Origin: Phytophthora hibernalis
Taxonomy: Eukaryota > Oomycota > Peronosporomycetes > Peronosporales > Peronosporaceae
Direction: 5' to 3'
DNA: 64,000 nucleotides
Assembly: GCA_012656075.1 (NCBI GenBank)
Contig: JAAKBF010000007.1
Location: forward strand, 868,001 to 932,000
Below, piece after piece: positions 10,195 to 22,517 of this stretch. The position numbers were made by a program, and so were the translations under genes. The number at the start of each line of letters is the position of its first letter. Within the stretch, counting starts at the first letter, position 1. The notes below the pieces were generated by a model. The model made no database searches and was not told the DNA's origin. It saw only the letters and a program-made list of their open reading frames with translations.

Positions 10195-12506
10195 CTATGA
10201 ACTCCCTCGCTCCTTGTGCCTTCTGTTTACCTCCTTATTGAGAGTTAATTTGGCCACCCCACAGCATGTTAACTCCAATCCATCTGCGCGCCAGCGAAAA
10301 GTGGCCCCTTTCGTCGTGCGTAGCTGTTTTCGTATGCCTGGGCCTAATGTATCCGCCACCAACCCCATGTATACTGTATCAGTCATTGCTCGCCGGACTA
10401 ACGACCTTCCAGATGTCCATAGTGCTTCTTTCAATTTCCCTTCCTGGTCCGTCATTGCCGGGGTCAAATACTGTTGAGTTGTTGCACCTTCTTCTTGCAG
10501 CACTGTCCCTGCCACTTGCCTAACCTGGTTGTCCGTCAAAGCCCATCCAGCCACTGCCGATGCTCTCATGGCCACCAACTCAACTTCGAGGTATGGGATT
10601 CCCAGTCCCCGCGTTTGGCTGGTGTGTCCGCTAACTCCTTAGTGATCCACCCCGCGACCGCCTGTTCTGGCTGTGAGAATGAAGATTTCCATACGAAATG
10701 TCTGATTCGCTGCTGTGCATTTTCCATGATGTCTGGTGTCGGCCATGCATGTCGTGCAACATATAGCAGTTTAGGTATGATAATTGCTGGAGCGATATTG
10801 GCTCGCTGCTGTACTGAGTTTGTTTTTTCTATAGCCAGTGCCTGCATAATGGCCGAGATATCTGACTGCTTCGAGTTCATGTACTTGTTGCTCTTCCTGC
10901 CCCTCCGTTTCCGTTTTATCTATCTCTGTTGTATCTGCGCTGCGTGGCGCTAGTCTAATTGCTGTTGACTTTGTCACATTCAGCATTAGCCCGGACACCC
11001 TCGAAAATCTCTCTACTGCCGCGAGAGCCGCCTTCTGATTCGCTTTGTGACGAATGTAGATGGCAGTATCGTCGGCATAACCCGCTATCCGCAACCGTAG
11101 TTCAACCGGACCACTCCGTAATGAAATGCTTTGAATGCCCCGCGCCGCCTCGACTTCATCATACAGCAAGTCGACAGCGATATTAAACAATAAAGGTGCC
11201 AGTGGGCAGCCTTGTCTGATTCCACTGGTCACATCCACTTTCTTGGATAGTTCGCCATTAGCTAGAAACCTGACCGTTGCTCCTGTGTGTATGTTTTTGA
11301 CTAGTTTACAGAATGTATCTGGGAAGCCTTTGGCTTTGAGAACGTCGACGAGAAAATCTCTGTCAAGCGATTCATACGCCTTGGCAAAGTCCAACATTAA
11401 AACTTGCGCTTCTGTTAAGTCCTCCCCTTGCTGGGCCGCTATCTTTGCCGCTTCAAAGAGGTCAATTGCCCCATGAATGGTTCTGCCCGGAATAAAGCCA
11501 AACTGGGTTGTGTGGACCAATTTTGTGATGACCTTCCTCAATCTCCATGCCAATATTCGGGTAAAAATTTTGTAGTTGGTATTTAGCAGCGCGATCGGCC
11601 TGTAATTCAGTGGATTGGATGAGTCTCCCCTTTTCCGATGCTGAAAATATAAGCCTCGACAAAAGACCGAGGGGTGATCCCTGTATCCATTGCATCATTA
11701 AAAATCTCCACGAGGATGGGTACCAGTACATCGCTGTTGTCCAGATACCAATCGTTGCCGAGTGAATTCGGACCGCATGCCTTGTCCCGCTTGCACTTTA
11801 ATATGGTCAGAGCCACCTCCTCCTCCGTGATCCTGTTATCCAAGTCACTTAAATCTACGGTCTCCCAATTGCCCTTGAGACCTTGGATGTACTCTTCAAT
11901 TGTTTGCTTACCTCCTGCCGCTCCATTGAAAATGGGCTCCCAGCTCTCCGCCAATATGTCGGCTTTTTGATGATCTTTCAGAGCTGAGTCCTCCTTGGTT
12001 AGTAGTAGGTGCGGTATCATATTTTCCCCAAAACGTGTACAGATTCGCCTGAAAAATTGTTTTGTTGTGGCCTTGCTGCTCCATGCCGCATTGGCGATTT
12101 GCACCCGCCGTCTGAGCAGTCCTCTTTCCTTCTGCACTTTGTTCAGTTCATCTAGCAGCTGTTGTCGGTGGCTGTGCTGTTGTCTTGCCGTATACCCGCA
12201 TTGCGCCAATTTAATTTTGATTCTTTTGATTTTCTGGCGAAAGCCTTTCATTGTTCGTCGTCGCGTTTCCGTTTTCAGTGTGCGCATCTCCTCCGCGATG
12301 ACAGTCTTACAGTTATCCCATTTCCCAGCTCTTCCAGTGCACGCCGGTTGTGCCAGTAGTTCCGCTTGATGCCGGGGTCTGTAAGTGATCATGTTCTTGA
12401 TGACCGCATCTGCGTAGGGGGCGGAGGATAGAGCTTTGGCCTCTTTTTTTCGTATGATACCCTTATGGGAATGAAGCTCCAAAATCTCCTCTGTGATCCG
12501 CCTCAC
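10195..12506 (-). pseudogene. LINE ORF2 C-terminal half: linker, reverse transcriptase, tail
   Basis: Target-primed reverse transcriptase of the LINE. The linker is an open 299-codon frame at 12506-11607 that enters RT with a one-step frameshift near 11630 (after IFSIGKGE). RT blocks in order: NYRPIALLNTNYK, FGFIPGRTIHGAI, LMLDFAKAYESLDR (catalytic Asp), GIRQGCPLAPLLFN and AGYADDTAIY (catalytic Asp pair at 11068-11073). Thumb-like and C-terminal sequence continues through two further frames (10880-10566 and 10578-10195). There is no obvious RNase H domain, and a CCHC tail was not seen. At least three frameshifts make it non-coding. This half exists once and is fused to array unit 1, the only unit whose linker reads through in frame. 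Confidence 0.85.
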
Positions 12507-14208
12507 AAAAGGATTCGATTACCGAAATCCCTCTGATTAAAGGTTTGTCCGCCACCGTAATATACCACCGATCGAGCCGGGCTGACCCAATTGAGCCATC
12601 CGGTGCAGTTTGCTTGTGTGTGTGAAATTTGTCAGCATATCGCTTGCGTTCCAGCAGCGTCGGAAGTTGAGGCAACGTATAGCTACCTGCGTCTTCTAAC
12701 CCGTGTAGCTGTAAGAGATGCTCCAATTGTTTAGCGCCCATATCGTCTCTACGGTTCTTCCCTACACTGTCCAAATTCACGTTGTCGACGCAGTTGAAAT
12801 CTCCACCCCACACCATCGCCACCCCGGGCGGGAAGGAAATTCACGCCAGATTTCGATAATAAGCTTTTCGCTCCTGACCTGCAGAAGGAGCGTAAATATT
12901 AACGAAGATGTATTGCTTCTCCGCGATTATTCCTGTCGCTATCATTAAGTGTTCCGTCCAATATTCCTCAGCCCATGGTTGAACCTCCTTCACAGCTCCA
13001 TACGGGTTGGCAAGGATGGCTACACCGGCTCGTCGTTCGCTGCCGGACGACCAGAGCGAATATTTGGCGGCTACGTTGTGCTTGTAGCCCCACATCGCCG
13101 CGTACTGCTGTGACGCCGTCACATTTTATGTGTCCCTCAGGTGTGTTTCCTGTAAGAACACTATATCCGTATGCCCTCTCTCCCCTTGTTCTTTGAGTCT
13201 TTGCAATCGCTGCGTTAAATTCTTGATATGCGAAGCTAGGCCCTGTACGTTGTATGTCACCAAATCTATTGCTTTGTCCAATTTGTGTTGTATAGGTTGT
13301 GATCGATTTCCTCGTCTGTGGATTCTTCTAGTTCGTCGTCGTAACGTTTTCCCATGTTGTCTAAAAGCATTCGCTGTAACTCTGTCGTGCTGTTGTGGTT
13401 GCACTGAGTTGTAATATTGAAGCATATGTGATTGTACCCTGCACTCTTCATCTGCTTAGTCACCTGAGGCTTGGTCTCGTTACTGGTCATCACAATCCCT
13501 TAATATTGCGCTGGCTCAGGCAGGTCTGCCCTCGTCAGTCTGGAGCTGTGCACGCTACTTGAATGCACGCTCACTTCTTCAATAGAGAGTTGCTGTTCCA
13601 GTGGAGGCTCTTTCCGTTCTACTTGAACGCGAACCTGTTGGTCATATATGGATTCCGCAGGTAAGACTAGCCCATTTTCCTCGGAGTTGGCCACTTCAGT
13701 TGTGTTGCCCAAGTGTAGGCCTTGCTTACTTGCCTTTGCCGACTCTGTCCCGGTTGTGACTGTGCTATGGACCTCTGGTAAAGACATCTTCTCTGCATCA
13801 TGTTGCACCCTCTTCGGACTTCCAATTTCGCTTCCACCCTCTTCGATCAAATTGATTATCTCCTCGCCTTGTTTATCCTGTTCGGCGTCTTGCTTTGTCG
13901 CATTAATAGCTCGTGTAATGGCCCGTAGCTCATTTGTGGCGACCTTTGCCGTCGATGTGGGATCGAAAGGATGCCGATCAAAAGGTGAGTGTCCATACTT
14001 TACCAACAATTGATTCCGTTTGGTAATTAACCTCTCCAGGTTGTCATCATAACATTGATAACGATCTTCATCATATGTGATGGCTTGAAAATGATTGCCT
14101 TCGTCCTTCTATTTGAGCACCATTACCGTTGGCAGGATTCCTTCTCCGATCATGTCCTGCAGCAGTCCAATCGCTTCCCCTGATCCCATGGCTGTTGTTG
14201 TCCCTGTT
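12134..14208 (-). repeat. array unit 1 (RT-proximal edge, most divergent)
   Basis: 2,075 bp, endonuclease block 13493-12463. It lacks the 2-bp AT insertion near 12450 that all other units carry, so only here does the linker frame run on into RT. Other markers: A in GATTATTCC (12926 region) and in CTTCAATAG (13577 region) where all others have G, the C3 form of GTACCCTGC (13437 region), and the C4 form of TTCCCCTGAT. Confidence 0.97.
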
Positions 14209-16285
14209 GCACTTTGTTCAGTTCATCTAGCAGCTGTTGTCGGTGGCTGTGCTGTTGTCTTGCCGTATACCCGCATTGCGCCAATTTAATTTTGATTCTT
14301 TTGATTTTCTGGCGAAAGCCTTTCATTGTTCGTCGTCGCGTTTCCGTTTTCAGTGTGCGCATCTCCTCCGCGATGACAGTCTTACAGTTATCCCATTTCC
14401 CAGCTCTTCCAGTGCACGCCGGTTGTGCCAGTAGTTCCGCTTGATGCCGGGGTCTGTAAGTGATCATGTTCTTGATGACCGCATCTGCGTAGGGGGCGGA
14501 GGATAGAGCTTTGGCCTCTTTTTTATTCGTATGATACCCTTATGGGAATGAAGCTCCAAAATCTCCTCTGTGATCCGCCTCACAAAAGGATTCGATTACC
14601 GAAATCCCTCTGATTAAAGGTTTGTCCGCCACCGTAATATACCACCGATCGAGCCGGGCTGACCCAATTGAGCCATCCGGTGCAGTTTGCTTGTGTGTGT
14701 GAAATTTGTCAGCATATCGCTTGCGTTCCAGCAGCGTCGGAAGTTGAGGCAACGTATAGCTACCTGCGTCTTCTAACCCGTGTAGCTGTAAGAGATGCTC
14801 CAATTGTTTAGCGCCCATATCGTCTCTACGGTTCTTCCCTACACTGTCCAAATTCACGTTGTCGACGCAGTTGAAATCTCCACCCCACACCATCGCCACC
14901 CCGGGCGGGAAGGAAATTCACGCCAGATTTCGATAATAAGCTTTTCGCTCCTGACCTGCAGAAGGAGCGTAAATATTAACGAAGATGTATTGCTTCTCCG
15001 CGATTGTTCCTGTCGCTATCATTAAGTGTTCCGTCCAATATTCCTCAGCCCATGGTTGAACCTCCTTCACAGCTCCATACGGGTTGGCAAGGATGGCTAC
15101 ACCGGCTCGTCGTTCGCTGCCGGACGACCAGAGCGAATATTTGGCGGCTACGTTGTGCTTGTAGCCCCACATCGCCGCGTACTGCTGTGACGCCGTCACA
15201 TTTTATGTGTCCCTCAGGTGTGTTTCCTGTAAGAACACTATATCCGTATGCCCTCTCTCCCCTTGTTCTTTGAGTCTTTGCAATCGCTGCGTTAAATTCT
15301 TGATATGCGAAGCTAGGCCCTGTACGTTGTATGTCACCAAATCTATTGCTTTGTCCAATTTGTGTTGTATAGGTTGTGATCGATTTCCTCGTCTGTGGAT
15401 TCTTCTAGTTCGTCGTCGTAACGTTTTCCCATGTTGTCTAAAAGCATTCGCTGTAACTCTGTCGTGCTGTTGTGGTTGCACTGAGTTGTAATATTGAAGC
15501 ATATGTGATTGTACCCCTGCACTCTTCATCTGCTTAGTCACCTGAGGCTTGGTCTCGTTACTGGTCATCACAATCCCTTAATATTGCGCTGGCTCAGGCA
15601 GGTCTGCCCTCGTCAGTCTGGAGCTGTGCACGCTACTTGAATGCACGCTCACTTCTTCGATAGAGAGTTGCTGTTCCAGTGGAGGCTCTTTCCGTTCTAC
15701 TTGAACGCGAACCTGTTGGTCATATATGGATTCCGCAGGTAAGACTAGCCCATTTTCCTCGGAGTTGGCCACTTCAGTTGTGTTGCCCAAGTGTAGGCCT
15801 TGCTTACTTGCCTTTGCCGACTCTGTCCCGGTTGTGACTGTGCTATGGACCTCTGGTAAAGACATCTTCTCTGCATCATGTTGCACCCTCTTCGGACTTC
15901 CAATTTCGCTTCCACCCTCTTCGATCAAATTGATTATCTCCTCGCCTTGTTTATCCTGTTCGGCGTCTTGCTTTGTCGCATTAATAGCTCGTGTAATGGC
16001 CCGTAGCTCATTTGTGGCGACCTTTGCCGTCGATGTGGGATCGAAAGGATGCCGATCAAAAGGTGAGTGTCCATACTTTACCAACAATTGATTCCGTTTG
16101 GTAATTAACCTCTCCAGGTTGTCATCATAACATTGATAACGATCTTCATCATATGTGATGGCTTGAAAATGATTGCCTTCGTCCTTCTATTTGAGCACCA
16201 TTACCGTTGGCAGGATTCCTTCTCCGATCATGTCCTGCAGCAGTCCAATCGCTTCCCTGATCCCATGGCTGTTGTTGTCCCTGTT
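14209..16285 (-). repeat. array unit 2
   Basis: 2,077 bp, endonuclease block 15571-14540. It carries the AT insertion, the A4 form before TCTCC, the C4 form of GTACCCCTGC and the C3 form of TTCCCTGAT. It has no private substitution that I can see and serves as the array consensus. Confidence 0.97.
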
Positions 16286-18362
16286 GCACTTTGTTCAGTT
16301 CATCTAGCAGCTGTTGTCGGTGGCTGTGCTGTTGTCTTGCCGTATACCCGCATTGCGCCAATTTAATTTTGATTCTTTTGATTTTCTGGCGAAAGCCTTT
16401 CATTGTTCGTCGTCGCGTTTCCGTTTTCAGTGTGCGCATCTCCTCCGCGATGACAGTCTTACAGTTATCCCATTTCCCAGCTCTTCCAGTGCACGCCGGT
16501 TGTGCCAGTAGTTCCGCTTGATGCCGGGGTCTGTAAGTGATCATGTTCTTGATGACCGCATCTGCGTAGGGGGCGGAGGATAGAGCTTTGGCCTCTTTTT
16601 TATTCGTATGATACCCTTATGGGAATGAAGCTCCAAAATCTCCTCTGTGATCCGCCTCACAAAAGGATTCGATTACCGAAATCCCTCTGATTAAAGGTTT
16701 GTCCGCCACCGTAATATACCACCGATCGAGCCGGGCTGACCCAATTGAGCCATCCGGTGCAGTTTGCTTGTGTGTGTGAAATTTGTCAGCATATCGCTTG
16801 CGTTCCAGCAGCGTCGGAAGTTGAGGCAACGTATAGCTACCTGCGTCTTCTAACCCGTGTAGCTGTAAGAGATGCTCCAATTGTTTAGCGCCCATATCGT
16901 CTCTACGGTTCTTCCCTACACTGTCCAAATTCACGTTGTCGACGCAGTTGAAATCTCCACCCCACACCATCGCCACCCCGGGCGGGAAGGAAATTCACGC
17001 CAGATTTCGATAATAAGCTTTTCGCTCCTGACCTGCAGAAGGAGCGTAAATATTAACGAAGATGTATTGCTTCTCCGCGATTGTTCCTGTCGCTATCATT
17101 AAGTGTTCCGTCCAATATTCCTCAGCCCATGGTTGAACCTCCTTCACAGCTCCATACGGGTTGGCAAGGATGGCTACACCGGCTCGTCGTTCGCTGCCGG
17201 ACGACCAGAGCGAATATTTGGCGGCTACGTTGTGCTTGTAGCCCCACATCGCCGCGTACTGCTGTGACGCCGTCACATTTTATGTGTCCCTCAGGTGTGT
17301 TTCCTGTAAGAACACTATATCCGTATGCCCTCTCTCCCCTTGTTCTTTGAGTCTTTGCAATCGCTGCGTTAAATTCTTGATATGCGAAGCTAGGCCCTGT
17401 ACGTTGTATGTCACCAAATCTATTGCTTTGTCCAATTTGTGTTGTATAGGTTGTGATCGATTTCCTCGTCTGTGGATTCTTCTAGTTCGTCGTCGTAACG
17501 TTTTCCCATGTTGTCTAAAAGCATTCGCTGTAACTCTGTCGTGCTGTTGTGGTTGCACTGAGTTGTAATATTGAAGCATATGTGATTGTACCCCTGCACT
17601 CTTCATCTGCTTAGTCACCTGAGGCTTGGTCTCGTTACTGGTCATCACAATCCCTTAATATTGCGCTGGCTCAGGCAGGTCTGCCCTCGTCAGTCTGGAG
17701 CTGTGCACGCTACTTGAATGCACGCTCACTTCTTCGATAGAGAGTTGCTGTTCCAGTGGAGGCTCTTTCCGTTCTACTTGAACGCGAACCTGTTGGTCAT
17801 ATATGGATTCCGCAGGTAAGACTAGCCCATTTTCCTCGGAGTTGGCCACTTCAGTTGTGTTGCCCAAGTGTAGGCCTTGCTTACTTGCCTTTGCCGACTC
17901 TGTCCCGGTTGTGACTGTGCTATGGACCTCTGGTAAAGACATCTTCTCTGCATCATGTTGCACCCTCTTCGGACTTCCAATTTCGCTTCCACCCTCTTCG
18001 ATCAAATTGATTATCTCCTCGCCTTGTTTATCCTGTTCGGCGTCTTGCTTTGTCGCATTAATAGCTCGTGTAATGGCCCGTAGCTCATTTTGGCGACCTT
18101 TGCCGTCGATGTGGGATCGAAAGGATGCCGATCAAAAGGTGAGTGTCCATACTTTACCAACAATTGATTCCGTTTGGTAATTAACCTCTCCAGGTTGTCA
18201 TCATAACATTGATAACGATCTTCATCATATGTGATGGCTTGAAAATGATTGCCTTCGTCCTTCTATTTGAGCACCATTACCGTTGGCAGGATTCCTTCTC
18301 CGATCATGTCCTGCAGCAGTCCAATCGCTTCCCCTGATCCCATGGCTGTTGTTGTCCCTGTT
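16286..18362 (-). repeat. array unit 3
   Basis: 2,077 bp, endonuclease block 17648-16617. A one-G deletion gives CATTTTGGCG near 18088, shared only with unit 4, and shortens the acidic frame to 116 codons (18005-17655). C4 at TTCCCCTGAT. Confidence 0.97.
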
Positions 18363-20438
18363 GCACTTTGTTCAGTTCATCTAGCAGCTGTTGTCGGTGG
18401 CTGTGCTGTTGTCTTGCCGTATACCCGCATTGCGCCAATTTAATTTTGATTCTTTTGATTTTCTGGCGAAAGCCTTTCATTGTTCGTCGTCGCGTTTCCG
18501 TTTTCAGTGTGCGCATCTCCTCCGCGATGACAGTCTTACAGTTATCCCATTTCCCAGCTCTTCCAGTGCACGCCGGTTGTGCCAGTAGTTCCGCTTGATG
18601 CCGGGGTCTGTAAGTGATCATGTTCTTGATGACCGCATCTGCGTAGGGGGCGGAGGATAGAGCTTTGGCCTCTTTTTTATTCGTATGATACCCTTATGGG
18701 AATGAAGCTCCAAAATCTCCTCTGTGATCCGCCTCACAAAAGGATTCGATTACCGAAATCCCTCTGATTAAAGGTTTGTCCGCCACCGTAATATACCACC
18801 GATCGAGCCGGGCTGACCCAATTGAGCCATCCGGTGCAGTTTGCTTGTGTGTGTGAAATTTGTCAGCATATCGCTTGCGTTCCAGCAGCGTCGGAAGTTG
18901 AGGCAACGTATAGCTACCTGCGTCTTCTAACCCGTGTAGCTGTAAGAGATGCTCCAATTGTTTAGCGCCCATATCGTCTCTACGGTTCTTCCCTACACTG
19001 TCCAAATTCACGTTGTCGACGCAGTTGAAATCTCCACCCCACACCATCGCCACCCCGGGCGGGAAGGAAATTCACGCCAGATTTCGATAATAAGCTTTTC
19101 GCTCCTGACCTGCAGAAGGAGCGTAAATATTAACGAAGATGTATTGCTTCTCCGCGATTGTTCCTGTCGCTATCATTAAGTGTTCCGTCCAATATTCCTC
19201 AGCCCATGGTTGAACCTCCTTCACAGCTCCATACGGGTTGGCAAGGATGGCTACACCGGCTCGTCGTTCGCTGCCGGACGACCAGAGCGAATATTTGGCG
19301 GCTACGTTGTGCTTGTAGCCCCACATCGCCGCGTACTGCTGTGACGCCGTCACATTTTATGTGTCCCTCAGGTGTGTTTCCTGTAAGAACACTATATCCG
19401 TATGCCCTCTCTCCCCTTGTTCTTTGAGTCTTTGCAATCGCTGCGTTAAATTCTTGATATGCGAAGCTAGGCCCTGTACGTTGTATGTCACCAAATCTAT
19501 TGCTTTGTCCAATTTGTGTTGTATAGGTTGTGATCGATTTCCTCGTCTGTGGATTCTTCTAGTTCGTCGTCGTAACGTTTTCCCATGTTGTCTAAAAGCA
19601 TTCGCTGTAACTCTGTCGTGCTGTTGTGGTTGCACTGAGTTGTAATATTGAAGCATATGTGATTGTACCCCTGCACTCTTCATCTGCTTAGTCACCTGAG
19701 GCTTGGTCTCGTTACTGGTCATCACAATCCCTTAATATTGCGCTGGCTCAGGCAGGTCTGCCCTCGTCAGTCTGGAGCTGTGCACGCTACTTGAATGCAC
19801 GCTCACTTCTTCGATAGAGAGTTGCTGTTCCAGTGGAGGCTCTTTCCGTTCTACTTGAACGCGAACCTGTTGGTCATATATGGATTCCGCAGGTAAGACT
19901 AGCCCATTTTCCTCGGAGTTGGCCACTTCAGTTGTGTTGCCCAAGTGTAGGCCTTGCTTACTTGCCTTTGCCGACTCTGTCCCGGTTGTGACTGTGCTAT
20001 GGACCTCTGGTAAAGACATCTTCTCTGCATCATGTTGCACCCTCTTCGGACTTCCAATTTCGCTTCCACCCTCTTCGATCAAATTGATTATCTCCTCGCC
20101 TTGTTTATCCTGTTCGGCGTCTTGCTTTGTCGCATTAATAGCTCGTGTAATGGCCCGTAGCTCATTTTGGCGACCTTTGCCGTCGATGTGGGATCGAAAG
20201 GATGCCGATCAAAAGGTGAGTGTCCATACTTTACCAACAATTGATTCCGTTTGGTAATTAACCTCTCCAGGTTGTCATCATAACATTGATAACGATCTTC
20301 ATCATATGTGATGGCTTGAAAATGATTGCCTTCGTCCTTCTATTTGAGCACCATTACCGTTGGCAGGATTCCTTCTCCGATCATGTCCTGCAGCAGTCCA
20401 ATCGCTTCCCTGATCCCATGGCTGTTGTTGTCCCTGTT
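18363..20438 (-). repeat. array unit 4
   Basis: 2,076 bp, endonuclease block 19725-18694. It has the same one-G deletion as unit 3 (near 20165) but C3 at TTCCCTGAT. Confidence 0.97.
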
Positions 20439-22517
20439 GCACTTTGTTCAGTTCATCTAGCAGCTGTTGTCGGTGGCTGTGCTGTTGTCTTGCCGTATAC
20501 CCGCATTGCGCCAATTTAATTTTGATTCTTTTGATTTTCTGGCGAAAGCCTTTCATTGTTCGTCGTCGCGTTTCCGTTTTCAGTGTGCGCATCTCCTCCG
20601 CGATGACAGTCTTACAGTTATCCCATTTCCCAGCTCTTCCAGTGCACGCCGGTTGTGCCAGTAGTTCCGCTTGATGCCGGGGTCTGTAAGTGATCATGTT
20701 CTTGATGACCGCATCTGCGTAGGGGGCGGAGGATAGAGCTTTGGCCTCTTTTTTATTCGTATGATACCCTTATGGGAATGAAGCTCCAAAAATCTCCTCT
20801 GTGATCCGCCTCACAAAAGGATTCGATTACCGAAATCCCTCTGATTAAAGGTTTGTCCGCCACCGTAATATACCACCGATCGAGCCGGGCTGACCCAATT
20901 GAGCCATCCGGTGCAGTTTGCTTGTGTGTGTGAAATTTGTCAGCATATCGCTTGCGTTCCAGCAGCGTCGGAAGTTGAGGCAACGTATAGCTACCTGCGT
21001 CTTCTAACCCGTGTAGCTGTAAGAGATGCTCCAATTGTTTAGCGCCCATATCGTCTCTACGGTTCTTCCCTACACTGTCCAAATTCACGTTGTCGACGCA
21101 GTTGAAATCTCCACCCCACACCATCGCCACCCCGGGCGGGAAGGAAATTCACGCCAGATTTCGATAATAAGCTTTTCGCTCCTGACCTGCAGAAGGAGCG
21201 TAAATATTAACGAAGATGTATTGCTTCTCCGCGATTGTTCCTGTCGCTATCATTAAGTGTTCCGTCCAATATTCCTCAGCCCATGGTTGAACCTCCTTCA
21301 CAGCTCCATACGGGTTGGCAAGGATGGCTACACCGGCTCGTCGTTCGCTGCCGGACGACCAGAGCGAATATTTGGCGGCTACGTTGTGCTTGTAGCCCCA
21401 CATCGCCGCGTACTGCTGTGACGCCGTCACATTTTATGTGTCCCTCAGGTGTGTTTCCTGTAAGAACACTATATCCGTATGCCCTCTCTCCCCTTGTTCT
21501 TTGAGTCTTTGCAATCGCTGCGTTAAATTCTTGATATGCGAAGCTAGGCCCTGTACGTTGTATGTCACCAAATCTATTGCTTTGTCCAATTTGTGTTGTA
21601 TAGGTTGTGATCGATTTCCTCGTCTGTGGATTCTTCTAGTTCGTCGTCGTAACGTTTTCCCATGTTGTCTAAAAGCATTCGCTGTAACTCTGTCGTGCTG
21701 TTGTGGTTGCACTGAGTTGTAATATTGAAGCATATGTGATTGTACCCCTGCACTCTTCATCTGCTTAGTCACCTGAGGCTTGGTCTCGTTACTGGTCATC
21801 ACAATCCCTTAATATTGCGCTGGCTCAGGCAGGTCTGCCCTCGTCAGTCTGGAGCTGTGCACGCTACTTGAATGCACGCTCACTTCTTCGATAGAGAGTT
21901 GCTGTTCCAGTGGAGGCTCTTTCCGTTCTACTTGAACGCGAACCTGTTGGTCATATATGGATTCCGCAGGTAAGACTAGCCCATTTTCCTCGGAGTTGGC
22001 CACTTCAGTTGTGTTGCCCAAGTGTAGGCCTTGCTTACTTGCCTTTGCCGACTCTGTCCCGGTTGTGACTGTGCTATGGACCTCTGGTAAAGACATCTTC
22101 TCTGCATCATGTTGCACCCTCTTCGGACTTCCAATTTCGCTTCCACCCTCTTCGATCAAATTGATTATCTCCTCGCCTTGTTTATCCTGTTCGGCGTCTT
22201 GCTTTGTCGCATTAATAGCTCGTGTAATGGCCCGTAGCTCATTTGTGGCGACCTTTGCCGTCGATGTGGGATCGAAAGGATGCCGATCAAAAGGTGAGTG
22301 TCCATACTTTACCAACAATTGATTCCGTTTGGTAATTAACCTCTCCAGGTTGTCATCATAACATTGATAACGATCTTCATCATATGTGATGGCTTGAAAA
22401 TGATTGCCTTCGTCCTTCTATTTGAGCACCATTACCGTTGGCAGGATTCCTTCTCCGATCATGTCCTGCAGCAGTCCAATCGCTTCCCCTGATCCCATGG
22501 CTGTTGTTGTCCCTGTT
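20439..22517 (-). repeat. array unit 5
   Basis: 2,079 bp, endonuclease block 21802-20753. First unit with the A5 run before TCTCC, which changes the end of the endonuclease frame to WSFIPIRVSYE. C4 at TTCCCCTGAT. Confidence 0.97.
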
